Below the pieces are notes generated by a model. That model was not told the origin of the DNA, did not search any database, and was given only the letters and a program-made list of their open reading frames with translations. Below, one piece after another: positions 36,671 to 49,368 of a stretch of 64,000 nucleotides of DNA (positions are counted from its first letter, which is position 1; each line of letters starts with the position of its first letter). The DNA comes from Nemania diffusa (lineage: Eukaryota > Ascomycota > Sordariomycetes > Xylariales > Xylariaceae). Where the stretch lies: the NCBI GenBank assembly GCA_038501195.1, contig JBBPUQ010000008.1, positions 1,716,001-1,780,000 of the forward strand, written 5' to 3'. Made by a program: the position numbers and the translations under genes.

Positions 36671-39600
36671 TTTTTTGTTATAATTTTTAAAAATTTTTTA
36701 TTTATTATAATAATTATTAATAAACTTAATAAAATAATAATTTTAAAAGTTATAAAATTTATAAATATAAAAGTATATATAAAATAATTTATAAATTGTT
36801 TTTAACGATTTTATAAGTTTTTAAAAGTTATAACTAATAATTAAAACTTAAACTAAATAAAAAGTTTTTAATAATAACTTTATAAATTAACAAATATTAA
36901 ATAACAATTAAATACTATATACTATTTAAAAATAAATAATATAACAAAAAAAGCAAATTAAAAAATATTAATATATTTTAAAATTTTTATAATTTATATA
37001 TAACTTGATTAAATAGTATTATTACTAAAAATAACTTTAATAATTAATAATAAAAATTTATTAATTATTAAATTTAACTTTTTTTTTATTTAATATAAAT
37101 ATTATATAAACTTAATAAAATTAATAAAATATTTAAATATATTTATTAAAAAGCTGAAAATATTAGCAAAAATATTTATATAAAAATTAAAAAATATTTA
37201 AAGTTTTATATAAGCTGCTATAGTAATAATATAACAAAAAATAAAAAAAACTATTAATAAAAAATATAGTTTTATAAAATGCTTTTAAAAAAATAACTAA
37301 ATATAACTTAGTTTAAAAAATATAAAAACTAATTAATTTTTTTAAAAATTAATTTAATTATATTTAAAATATAAAATAATAAAAATAATAAACTTATATA
37401 TAGTAAAATTAAATATATTTAAAAAAATATATAGCTACTTTTATGTTAATTTTTTATAATAAGCTATAAAAAACTTTTTACTTTTTTAAATTAATTTAAA
37501 TTTTAAATTATTAGTTATAATTTCAAATAATAATAAGTTTTAAATAAAAAGTATTTTTTAAATATATATTAAACAAAATAAAAATAAAAGCAGTTTTAAA
37601 AAAAAACAAGTTTTAATTAAATAAATAAACTATTTTTAGTTGTTATAAAAATTTATAAAAAAATTTTTAAATATAACAGTATTAAAATAATTTAAAAACA
37701 AATATAGTAATATTAAAAAGTACAATAGACTTAGTATTAAATAATAGTAATACAAAAAAAAAAAAAAAAAAAAAAAACTATATATTTTTTAATAAATTAT
37801 ATATAATAATTTATTATAAATTGTTAATATTAATTAATAACAAAATAAAAAAAAAACTACTTTTTTTTTAAAAATAAATTAGTAAAACTTAAATTAATTA
37901 TATTAAATTAATATATATATATTAAAACTTTTTTTATTAATAATAAAATAATTTTTTTGTTTTTTATTTTAGTTAATTTTTTTTTATATTATATTAAAAC
38001 TATAAAAAAGCTACAAATTATTTTTTTTATTTTAACTTTTAATATTTTAACTATTATATAGTAAGTTTGTACTATTGAAATTAATACTAAAAAATTTATT
38101 AATTTTGCTATAGTTTTTATTAAAGCTTTTAATATAAAGCAGTATATTTTTAACTACTAAATTAATTATATATTTTTTAATATCGATTAAATGTTTTTTA
38201 ATTTTAACTATATAATTTAAAAATAGTATAATTAATTATAAACATTTAATTTTATATTTTTTAGTTTTAAATTAATTATTTAATATAAAAAAGCTATATA
38301 TTGTTTAAAAAATAGCAAATTAAAAACTTATATCGACTTTATATTGTTAAAACAAAAAGTTAATAGTATTAATACAAAAAAAAATAAGTTAAAAAAAATA
38401 AAAAAATTTATTAAATATAAAATTTAATAATTAGTATTATTATATTTTAATATAGTTTTTAATTAAAAAAAGTATATATTAATTATTAGTTGTTAAAAAA
38501 AAAGTAAAAATAAAACAAAAAAAAAATAAAAAACAAATTTACTAAATTGAGTTAAATTATAAACTTTTATAGTAAAAACAAGCTTTTAATATATTTTAAT
38601 TATTTATATTATATATTAAAGCTATATAAAAGTAATAAATAAGTAAAAATAAAACAGAAAAAAAAAAAAAACAGCTATTTATAAACAAATAAATATAACT
38701 AAATTTATTTATAAAACTTATATATAAAAAATAACATTTGTTAGTTTTTATATAAAATGTAAATAGTATATAAATATAAAACAAATAAATACAAAAAAAA
38801 AAAAAAAAAAAACTTACTTTTTATATTTATATAAAAGTTGCAGAAATTTTTAATTAAATAAAAAATATATTGTTATTGTTAATAAAAAAAAAACAAAAAA
38901 AAAACTATAAATTATTTATTTTAAAATATAAAAAAAGCTAAAAGCTAATAAAATTTTATATAATAAAAAAGATTTTGTTTATAATAGTTTATTTTTGTTT
39001 AAAAAAATTAAAAAAAAAAAAAATGCTAAAGCTAAAAGAAAATAAAGTAAAAATAAAAAAACTAAATATAATATTATTTAATTCGACAAAAAAATAAAAA
39101 AAGAAAAAAAGAAAAAAAAAAAAAACAGCTGTATAAAAACGAAATAAAAGCTGCTTGTTATAAAATTAATATAAGTATAATAAAAATAAAAAAAACAATA
39201 AGTGTAGCTTAAAAAAAAAAGCAGTATAAAAGTAAAAAAAAAACAAAAAAAAAAAAAAAAAAAAAAAAAAAAGGAAAAAAAAAATCAAACTTACAATTAA
39301 ATATAAAAAAAAAAAAAAAAAAAAAAAAGTTAAAAAAAAAAAAAGCACTTTTATATAATATTATTAAAGCAGTAAAAAGTAGTAGTTAAGTTAGCACTGT
39401 TTATATTTTAAAATAGTTAAAAAAAACAATAACTATAAACAAAACTAAAAAATTAAAAAAAAAAAAGCTTAAAATTAAAAAATATATAAAAAACAAGTTA
39501 TATATTAATAAAAAAAACACTAAAAAAAAACTAAAAAAAAATAGTATAAATATATTAAAAAATAATAAATTATTTTAAAAAAAAAACACTATAAATAAAT

Positions 39601-39760
39601 AGTTTAAAAACAGTAAAAGTATAATTAAATAAAGCTGCTTTTTATAAATTTTGCAATATAACTAAGTTTAAATATTATTTATACTGTTTTTAAATAAATA
39701 CAAAAAAAAAACAAAGTTATTTTTGTAAAGTTTTATATTAAAAATTTAAAAAAAAAATAA

Positions 39761-39968
39761 TATTACAAGCTATATAAGCTACTAAATTTAGTTTATAAAT
39801 ATAATTTTAAACAATTATTAAAACTATATTAGTTATATATACTAAATTATTTAATTGTTTTAAAATATAATATATATATTAAAAAAACTTTTTTTTTTTT
39901 TTTTTTTTTTAAACTAAATTATAAATAATATATATTTATAACTATTAAACTTTAGTTTATTATATATA
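39761..39968 (+). repeat. Gypsy relic 3' LTR
   Basis: Second copy of the LTR at 32554-32757, more fully converted to A and T. The 3' end is approximate. Confidence 0.75.
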
Positions 39969-42257
39969 TTTTATATTTTTATTTATATATAAAAATTAAT
40001 TATATAAATTTTTTTATATTTAAATTATTTATAATAATTTAATTAAAATAATTTAATTTATTATATTTATTAAAATATAACAATTTAATTAAAACTATAA
40101 CAATAAATTATATAATATATTATATAATAAAGTTTAAATTTTTATTTTAATATATTATTAATTTAAAATTATTAAAAAATAATATTATATAATATTTTTT
40201 TTTATATTAAAAAAAAAAGCTAAACAATATTATTTTAATTATATTAATTTAATATATAAATAAAACAAAATTTATATAATATTAAATAATTATTTTAATA
40301 TAACAATTAATTATAATTAATATTAAATTAATTAAACTATTATTACTTTTATATAAATAAAATAAAACAATTTAATAAAAATAATATTTAAAATATTAAA
40401 AATTATAATTAATAAATTTTAATTTATATAATATATTTTAAAATTTAACTATTATAAAAAAATATTACTTTATATAATAATTATATAAATATATTTTAAT
40501 ATATTTAAATTTAAACTTATTTTAATTAATTAAAAATTTATATATAAAACTTTATTTTTTAATTTATAAATAATATTACAAATTTTTTTTAATTAAAAAA
40601 TAAATTATTATTATATAATAAATATTTATTTTATTAATAAATAATATAATATTAAATATTTAAAACGATTATATAATTATAACTTTAAAAAAAACTTTTA
40701 TTAAAAGTTATAATAATTATATAATAAAAATAATAAAAATAATAAAAAATATTTTATTTATAAAAAACTTAATTGTTAATTTATTAATTACAATTAATAA
40801 AAAAAATTTAAAATAAAAAAGTAATATTTTACTATATATAATATTTTAAAATAAAAAACTTTATTATATAAAAAATATAATATATTTATATTAAATTATA
40901 AAAATAATAAAAACTTTTTATATAATAATAAATTTAATAATAATTTAAATTTTAAAATTAAAAATAAAACAGTTTAATTTTTAATAAATTTAATATATTT
41001 TTATTATATAATAAAAAAAAATATATATATTTAAAATTAAATATTAATATTAAATAATTTTTATTTAAATAATTAATATAATATAAAATATTAAAATGTT
41101 TTATAAAATATTAATATAATAAAAGTTTTAATTATTAAAAAAGTTTAAACTAAAACTTTTATATAAAAAAATGTTTTTATATAAATAAACTAAATTTTAA
41201 ATAATATAATAATTTAATTTAATAATATTAAAAATTTTAAAATTATAAATATTATAATAATTTTAATATTAATTAAATTAATTAAATTTTATATTTTAAA
41301 TATATTAATTTTGTTTTTATTATTATTATAAAATATAAATTAATTATATATTTATTTTAATAATATATAAAATATAATTATATAATAAAATAATATAATA
41401 ATATTAATTATATAAAAATAAAAATATTTATTTTTTAATATTAACTAATTAAAAATTATAAATTATTTTATAAAATAAAAATTTTAAAAATTATATTATT
41501 AATTTAAATACTTTTATATAAAAAACTTATAAAATTATTATAAAAAATTAAATATAATAATATTAATGTTTTAATATTTTAAAAAATTAAAAAGTTTTAT
41601 TATTATTATTAATTATATAATTAAGTTTTAAAAAAATTTAAATTTTTATTAAAAAATAAATATAATTTTAATTATAAAATTAATATTAATATTATATAAA
41701 TTAATAAATAATTAATTTTAAATATAATTAATATAAATATTTTATTTTAAACAGTTAAATTTTTAAAATTTTTAAATATATATAATATTTAAAATATATT
41801 ATATTAATATTAAATTTTAATATATTAAAAACTATTTAATTATATTATATATAATTTTAATATAAATTTTTTATTTAAAAAATTTTATAATAATATATAA
41901 TTAATTAAAACTTTATATAAAAAAATGTTTATTAAAATATATTAAACTATTAAAAAAATTAAATAAATATATATATTATTTTATTATATATTTAATATTT
42001 TATATAAAAAAATTAGTTATTATATAAATAAAAAAACAATATTATAAATAGTTATAAAAGTTTTAAATAATATAACTAAATTAAATAATTTTATATTTAT
42101 TTTATTAGTTTTTAAAATTTATTTTAAAATTAATAATAATTTATTTTTTTTATTAAAAATTATTTAAAAAATAAAAGTTATATAAAAAGTTATAAAAATA
42201 TTAAAAAATATTTATATAAAAGTTAATATTAATTAAATAATATAAATTAAAAATAAA

Positions 42258-42535
42258 TGATAAAAACTTCTAAAAGTTCTAAATAGAAAAGCTTGTATGA
42301 AAGTAATGCACCTCTAAAGTGGGCTATACTAGTTAGCACTTGTAGAAAAGGTAACACCTGCATACACTTGTAGATTAGATAAAGACCCACGGAGACCCAT
42401 AAAGACCCACAAAGATCCATGTATACACCTAAACTTTAAGTTTTAGGAATTGCTGTAGGTCCTTTTTTCTATTCAATTTATATTTTACTTTCTACTACTA
42501 TTTTATTTAACTACCTTTGATTGCACTTATTAATA
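42258..42535. repeat. GC-normal island inside the AT block
   Basis: About 280 bases of ordinary composition surrounded on both sides by near-pure AT. It begins TGATAA and ends TTGCA, reminiscent of LTR ends, but I found no target-site duplication and no second copy in the window. It has no open frame. It may be an insertion that arrived after the surrounding DNA was mutated, or a single-copy remnant. Confidence 0.6.
42381..42420 (+). repeat. 10-bp tandem repeat in the GC-normal island
   Basis: Four consecutive 10-base units of the form (A/G)(A/G)AGACCCA(C/T): AAAGACCCAC, GGAGACCCAT, AAAGACCCAC and AAAGATCCAT. Confidence 0.85.
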
Positions 42536-44510
42536 AACTAATATTATTATATAAAATATTTTTTTTATTTTTTTAAAATAAAATTATAATATAAAAAAAA
42601 TATAAAAACTAAATAAAACTATATAAAATTTTTATAATTAAAAATTATAATATTATAATCGATATAATAAATAAACTAGCTAAATTTTATTATATATAAA
42701 TTAAATTATATTATTAATAAAAAACTATATTTGATTTATTATATAAAAAAAATAACTTTTTATATAATTTTTTTTAAACTATTAAATAGTTATAACTTTA
42801 ATATAAAAATAAACTAAAAAAATTATTTATATTTATTAGCAATTAATACTTTATATTAAAAAAAATCAACAATTATATTTTAATTATATAATTAAAATAA
42901 AATAATATAATTATTATATTTAATATATTTTTTAAATAATTAAATATAATTAAAATAAATATATTAGCGATTTAAAATATATTTTAATATATATAATATA
43001 ATTTAAATTAATATAATTAAATAAAAAATTTTTAAATTAAAAATAAAATAATTAAACTATATAAAAAGTTTAAATTAATTATATAAAATTATAAAAATAA
43101 TAATAAAGTTTAAATTTTTATATAAATATTAATAATTTAATATATAAATTAATAGTTTATTATAACTTTAAAATTATTGCTAATTTAAAACTATAATATA
43201 TATATAAAACTATAAAATATTTTTTAAATATATATATAGTTATATAACAAATTAAATTAAAAAATTTATATTTATTTATTAAAAAAATTAAAAAATAAAT
43301 ATTTAATAAATATTATATTTTAAATTATATAACTATTATATAAATTAGCTAAATTCAAATTATATTAATATAAAATTTATTATAAATATTATTGCTAAAA
43401 ATTAAATATAAAAATATTTATATATAATTTATATTTATTATATATTAAAAAAAAACTTAATAAATTTATAATTATAAAATTTTAAATAAATAATATTTTT
43501 AATATTATATTTAAAAAGTTTTTATATAAAAAAAAAAACTAAGCTATTATTTTATATAAAATTAAAAATAAAATTAATATTTAAATATTTTATTAAATTT
43601 AACAAAAATAAAATTTAAATAAATAAATAAAATTTTTTATTTATTTAATAAAAATAAATTAAATAATTATATATTATTAACTTTTATATAAAAAATTATT
43701 TTTAATAATATATTATTTAATAAATTTAAAATATATATATTATATTAATATATTAATTAAAAATATTATATAATTTATTAATTACTATATAAATTTAAAA
43801 ACTATTAAAAAATAATATTAAAGTATTAAATATATAAATATAATAATAAATCGATAATATATAATAAAAATTATATTATATATTTTTAAACTTTAATTAT
43901 ATAAAAATCTTTATTTTTATTAATAAAATATTTATAAATAATAAAAATTTAAATTTTTAAATTAAATTTATAATTATATTAATTAATAAAAACTATATAA
44001 AAAATATTTTTACAATTAAAAATAATATTATTTATTAAAATTTAATTAAATATAAATAAATTATATATAATATATTAATAAATAAATTATATAATATAAT
44101 TAATAAATTTAATTATATTATTATATTTAATATAATTTTTTAAAAAATTATTTATATAATAAAATTATTAATTATATTATTAGTTATATATATTAATTTT
44201 AAATTTTTATATAAATATTTAATTAAATTAAAAACTATATAAAAAAAACAATTTATAATTAATATTATATTATTTTAAAAAATATATAAAAATTATAAAA
44301 TTATAAAAATATATTAAATTAATAATAAAAATAATTTAATAAATATTTATATAAAAAAAATATTTAATTAAATATTAAAAAAACTAATTAATATAAATAA
44401 ACTAGTTATATAAATAAAAGTATATATAAATTAATTAAATAATAAAAAAAATAACAAAAAATTAATTAATATTAAAACTAAAATTATTATATAAAAAAAT
44501 TTTTTTTTAA

Positions 44511-44818
44511 TATTAAATTAATAATTTAATAAAATTTATATATATATATTAAATATATATAACTAAAATTTAAATTAAAATTTTTATTAAATAATTAAAT
44601 AAATAAAAAATATAAAAACTTTTTAAAATTTATAAAATTTATAAGTTTTATATATATATATATATAAATAATTTATATATAACTTTTTTAATTATATTTT
44701 TTTTTATAAAATATATATATAAATTAATATAAAACTTTAAAATTTAAAAACAAACTTTAAACTTTATAAATTATTTTAAATTTTTTTATATATATATATA
44801 TAAAAAGTTTTATTAATA
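44511..44818. repeat. Outer element LTR, right
   Basis: Same length as 31257-31564. More mutated, with TTTAAATTAAAATTT where the left copy keeps C and G. Confidence 0.75.
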
Positions 44819-46265
44819 TATTATTAATTTATTTAAAATATTTAAATAATATTTTAATATTTTTTTTTAATTTTTAATATATAAAAAAAATAATAATATT
44901 TTAAATTTTAAGTTTTTTTTTAAAAGTATTATAAAAACTAAAATTATATTTATTTTAAATTATATTATAAATAATAAATAATTTTAAAATATTATAATAA
45001 TTAATTAATTTTTATTTTTATTAAAATTTAAAATTTAAATTATTATATTTAAATTGTTTTTTATATTTAAAATAGCTATTAAATTTTATATTTTTTTTAT
45101 ATAAATTAATAATTTATATATTTTTAAACTATATTTATTATATATATATTTTTAAATATAATATATTAAATTAAAATTTTAAAAATAAATTAAATTATTT
45201 TATTTAAAATAATATTTTTATTTTTTATAAATTTTATTATAATTATTAATAATTTATTTATTAAATAATTAATTATATATAGTTTTATAAATTATTAATA
45301 TTAAAAAAATAACTTTTTAATTTAAAATTTATTTAATTTAAAAATTTATATTATAAAATATAATATTAAATATTTAAATTTAAATTATTATTAAATTAAT
45401 TATAAAATAAATTTTATATAAAATTATTAATTTAAATATTTATTAAATAAATAAATTTATTATTTATATTATATATAAATATTTTTTAAATAAATAATTA
45501 TAAATTATTATATATATTATAAAATAATATATTTATAAATTAATATTAAAACTATATATTTTTAATTTTATTATTAAAATTATTATTATTATTTATTTAA
45601 TTATATAATTAATATAAAATTAAAAAACTATTATTAATATATATTTATTTATTTAAAATTTAATTAAATTTATTAAATATAGTTTATTTTTATATATTAT
45701 TAATATATATTTTAAATTAATATTAAAAAACTTTTTTATTATTTTTATAATAATAAAAAAATATTTATAAATTTTTTAAAATTTAAATATTATTTTTAAA
45801 CTATTAAACTAAATTAAATATAATATTTATTTATATTTTTATATTATTAATAGTTTTTTTTTTTTTTTTTATATTTTAAATATTTTAAATATAAAATAAA
45901 TTTATAATATATAATTTTTTTTTTTATAAATAATAAAATATTTACTATATTAATTTATATTTTTTTTTTAAATTAATAAAAAAACTTTTTTATATTATTA
46001 AATTTTAATATATTTAAAATTATTTTATTTTTATTTATTTTTATTTTGTTTTAAAATTAATTTTTTAATTTAATATTTAAGTTTTTTATATTTTAAATTA
46101 GTTTAAATAAATCAGTTAAAAATATTTTTTTTAAATATTTTATATTTTATAAAATATATAAAAACTATTATAATTAAATAATTTATTAAAAAAAAAACTA
46201 ATATTATTTAATAATATAACAATTTTAATTTAAATAAATTGTTTAATTTAATATATAAAAACAAT

Positions 46266-47432
46266 GTTGTAATCGCTGCAATTGTGCTTTGAGAAGTGTA
46301 TGTTGTAGTGTAGAAGTTGTGTGGTGGGCCCAGTAGGCCTGTAGAACTACCTATCTAGGAGACTCAATTGGACCTCATTTTCTATTTTGGGCAAGGCGAC
46401 GTTATATATGTATACTAGGTAGTCTAGATCTCTCATCTTACATCTTAACTATTTCACTGCTAATCTACCTACTTATCTAATTGAGGCTCTGCAATGTTTT
46501 TTCTCTCTCTCTATATAATCCTTACCCTTTCACAGTCGATCATTCTCGGCACCTTGTGATATCTACCTACTTATAGTTACCGAATACGACCTAGTGAGAT
46601 AAATAGATGTTCACTGCATGGACGTTTCAAGCGTTTGATCCGCCCACCGATTGCGGTGTAGCCTCTACACTTAGCCGAGTCCCCGAACCCCTTAGGCCTT
46701 GATAAGCGACGTGAAACGAGTGGCTTAGCTACCAAATCGCTGTAGCTTACGCCGTAGTGCAAGAGCCGACCTTTATTTCCCGATCCTGACAATGTCAATA
46801 CGAATACAGAGTACTCGTACCTACCTACTACCGACTTACACCATGTGATCTACAGCGTATTCTGCATTCTGTATACTGTTGTCTGCTGCCGTGGCACGGT
46901 TCCTGCCGAGAGGCAGCCAAGCTAGACCTGCACCAGATCGTGGGTTCAAACATGCAAGTGAGTAGAGCCGTCATAGATCGGTCATTGCCCTGCCATTACC
47001 TATCATTTTCCTCATCGAGCAGGTATACCCAGATATGTTTATAGGTAGGTTCACCGTTGATACTATCACGCTGCGGCTTCTAGACTCTAGAGTAAGGTAG
47101 TGCAACGCCGCATCGCCGCATCGCCGTATGCCTCTCTTTCCTTCGAAGTACATAACTACCTCCTAGACCTACCTCAACTGTGCCGTGATGCTGCCTGCCA
47201 GCGTTTTTCCTACATCCCCCGTTTCAACGAGCCAAAAATCCTGCTGCATCTACCTCAGCTATCCCAGTCACAGCCTGCTTCTCTTGACCAACTAGATAAT
47301 CCAATTGCCCCTGATCCTTTGCCTGAAACGGCTTATGTCATCATATCACCTATTTATTAACTCTGTGTTGACAACGAAGCGTGTGGACGTCCTAGCAACC
47401 ATCTGCTGCTTTGCTGCTAAACCGTCTACATC
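46266..47432. other. Spacer between AT block and PKS gene
   Basis: Composition returns to normal abruptly at about 46,266. The stretch contains a CT-rich run followed by TATATAAT (46502-46519) and several CTACCTAC words. Open frames at 46577-46798 and 47100-47360 have no recognisable features. This region should hold the PKS promoter and 5' leader. Confidence 0.5.
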
Positions 47433-48875
47433 ATGGCAACTAACAACACGTTTGGGGAGCTGGGCCTCTCCATCATAGGCCTCGGGGCTCAGTATCCGCC
47501 GAATAAGCTCAAGGCGGACGAGCTGGCCAAGCTGGCCGCCAAGTTCCATCCTGAATCATACGCGTGAGTTCTCGTGACCAATAACTAGGAAAGGAGATCA
47601 TATGCTAACATGTATATATATCTTGGCAGGATGGAAAGAGTGCTCTCCATCAACCGCTTCACAGGGATTGAGACACGCTCCTCAGTCGGCACAGCGGAGC
47701 ATCCTCTGGTCAACAAGCCTGCTCCGCCAACAATAGCAGAGCTACACGAGACGTTCATGAGCGACGGTGTGCCGCTCGCCGTGGAGGCCGCGCGGAAAGC
47801 GATGGCAGAAGCTTGTGTCGACGCGTCGCAGATCACCCACGTAGTCTCAACTACATGTACTGACAGCGCCAACCCGGGGTTCGACCACTACGTCGCCAAG
47901 GAACTGGGACTGCTGCCGAGCGTTGAGAAGGTGCTCCTCCACGGCGTGGGCTGCGCGGGCGGGCTGGCCACATTACGCACGGCGGCGAACCTCGCGCTCG
48001 GGCACCGGTTCCGCGGCCGGCCGGCGCGCATCCTGTGCGTGGCGCTCGAAGTCAGCACGACGCTCGTGCGTAGCGAGCTAGACAGCATCGACAAGACGCA
48101 GCAGACGCGAATCGGCGCCTGTTTATTCTCAGACTGCGCAAGCGCCGCGGTGCTGAGCAACGGCGTCGGCGAGGAGGGCGGCGCCGCCCCCGTATACGAG
48201 CTACTCGGCTGGGACCACCGGGTCATCCCGGATACGGAGGCCGATCTGGGCTTCGACGCCGACGCCGCGGGGTGGAAGGTCGTGCTCTCGCAGCGCGTGC
48301 CCTCTCTCACAGAGAAGGTCCTCGCCGGCGCCTTCACAGATCTCGTCTCCGGCGTTTCGCCCTCGCTACCCCCGACATACCGCGCGGCGCCCGACTTCGA
48401 CTGGGCAATGCACCCAGGCGGCCTCACGATTCTGACGAACGCGGAGCGCGCACTGAAGATCGCGCCCGAGCACATGCGCGCCAGCTATCACCGCTACATG
48501 GAGCACGGCAACTCGAGCTCGGCGACCATCTTTAGCGTCATGGACCACCTGCGCGGCAAGGAGATGGACGCCTGCACCCCCGGCGGCCGTGGGCCCGCCG
48601 AGTACGTCGTCGGCTGCGCCTTCGGCCCCGGCATCGCTGTCGAGATGTGCATGCTGAAGCGCAACTTAGGGCCTCGCGGCCTACAGACGCCGCCTGAGAC
48701 CGATAGCGAGGCTGGCCGCAGCGAGAGCGGCGAGGACGACGAGGATCGCGCGAGCGTGGATAGGGGGAAGGGCGCAGGCTCTGCCCCGTTAGAAGAGAAT
48801 GGACACACGACTACGGCTCTGACGCGGGAAGAGGGGTTTGTGACCGAGGCGTTGGCGAGCGTTGAGCTGGATTAA
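47433..48875 (+). CDS. Type III polyketide synthase
   Basis: Predicted 458-residue chalcone-synthase-like enzyme that condenses an acyl-CoA starter with malonyl-CoA units to make pyrones, resorcinols or similar products. Exons are 47433-47563 and 47630-48875; the 66-base intron has a perfect GTGAGT donor and a TGCTAACA branch site. The catalytic triad is complete: Cys152 in GVGCAGG, His305 in AMHPGG and Asn338 in HGNSSSATI. The N-terminal GLSIIGLGAQYPP and C-terminal GCAFGPGIAVEM blocks are also typical. The core ends near residue 390. After it comes an unusual tail of about 65 residues, acidic and low in complexity (SESGEDDEDRAS), longer than plant enzymes. The first exon is required, because the downstream ATG lacks the N-terminal fold. 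No tailoring enzymes lie next to it, so the product cannot be predicted. Confidence 0.95.
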
Positions 48876-49368
48876 AATAGAGGCTGTTTGTCAATCACTT
48901 GAAGACTTGGGTTCTCGTCAGGCGTTGCATAACATGGCTATGGGTGTATGGATAACGCGTATTAGATATCCGGATTCATCACTACTAGAATTATGATTGC
49001 ATGGATTTTGCGATGGGGATGGAATAATTCAGCGATAGTGTTTATTGTGCTCGTGGTAAAAGGTGGTTGAGGTTATTTCCTGTATAGGTAGATCAGGATG
49101 TTAGATACCGCTCGCATTAGACGCTTGCTAGATAATATTCCTTCTCTCACTCTACTTGCTTCCTTAGATCGTGGATAATTGACGAGCCCCTAACTTGTCC
49201 ACGTACATTATGTGTAGAGAATAAATTGTTGATCCTGAGCACCGCTCGAGTTCAGATAGCTAGATTAAACAAAATAGCCCATTGGGTTTTCGATCTCAAG
49301 ATCTAATATATACTTCCTAGTAGGCTGAAGGGGATAACTTGAGCTATACATATTTGTCACGAGGTGAA
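48876..49368. other. Intergenic between converging genes
   Basis: Lies between the 3' ends of the PKS and asparaginase genes. It must hold both terminators. No further feature recognised. Confidence 0.5.

Larger units (their letters stand above)
32554..39968 (+). mobile_element. Nested Ty3/gypsy LTR retrotransposon relic
   Basis: A 7.4-kb element with LTRs of about 204-208 bp (32554-32757 and 39761-39968; the right ends are approximate). Both begin with a TGTTACAAGC-like sequence (TATTACAAGC on the right) and differ mainly by transitions and T-run length. Between them, reading the plus strand, come a decayed gag zinc knuckle, reverse transcriptase and integrase in the order of Ty3/gypsy elements. 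An A-rich tract at 39740-39760, just before the right LTR, fits a mutated polypurine tract. The element sits inside the outer element, so it inserted later. Confidence 0.82.
31257..44818. mobile_element. Outer LTR element, RIP-decayed, interrupted by nested insertion
   Basis: Two 308-bp direct repeats (31257-31564 and 44511-44818) bound 13.6 kb. They align with no gap and differ at roughly a dozen to twenty sites, almost all transitions. The five bases before the left copy (31252-31256) and after the right copy (44819-44823) are both TATTA, consistent with a target-site duplication, though in DNA this AT-rich that match is weak evidence. Removing the nested gypsy relic (32554-39968) leaves about 6.1 kb, a normal length for an LTR retrotransposon. 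The interior is too mutated to show coding motifs or orientation. Confidence 0.72.
24861..46265. repeat. 21 kb AT-rich, RIP-mutated transposon block
   Basis: The composition changes sharply at both edges. Most of the block is nearly pure A and T, with surviving C mostly in CT context. There are no genes; the few open frames (for example 38596-38784 and 39166-39348) are homopolymer artefacts. At least three LTR-type elements can be recognised by duplicated ends that differ almost only by C/T and G/A transitions, the signature of RIP. Two pockets have escaped or only partly suffered mutation: 27037-28200 and 42258-42535. Long A or T runs (for example 37750, 39250 and 39310) are present. Confidence 0.93.

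Noticed and set aside
38596..39348. Open frames of 60-62 codons on the minus strand in the AT block
   Set aside because: They encode almost only Phe, Leu, Tyr and Ile from poly-T runs, a base-composition artefact.
24861..46265. Mitochondrial DNA insertion as a source of the AT-rich block
   Set aside because: No mitochondrial gene or tRNA is visible, while duplicated LTRs with transition-only differences and gypsy motifs explain the composition by RIP.
46920..46970. Possible tRNA (GTGGGTTCAAACATGC resembles a T-loop/B box)
   Set aside because: No acceptor or anticodon stem could be paired around it.
48272..48808. Arg- or Ser-rich frames overlapping the PKS gene
   Set aside because: Alternate-frame shadows of the GC-rich type III PKS exon.
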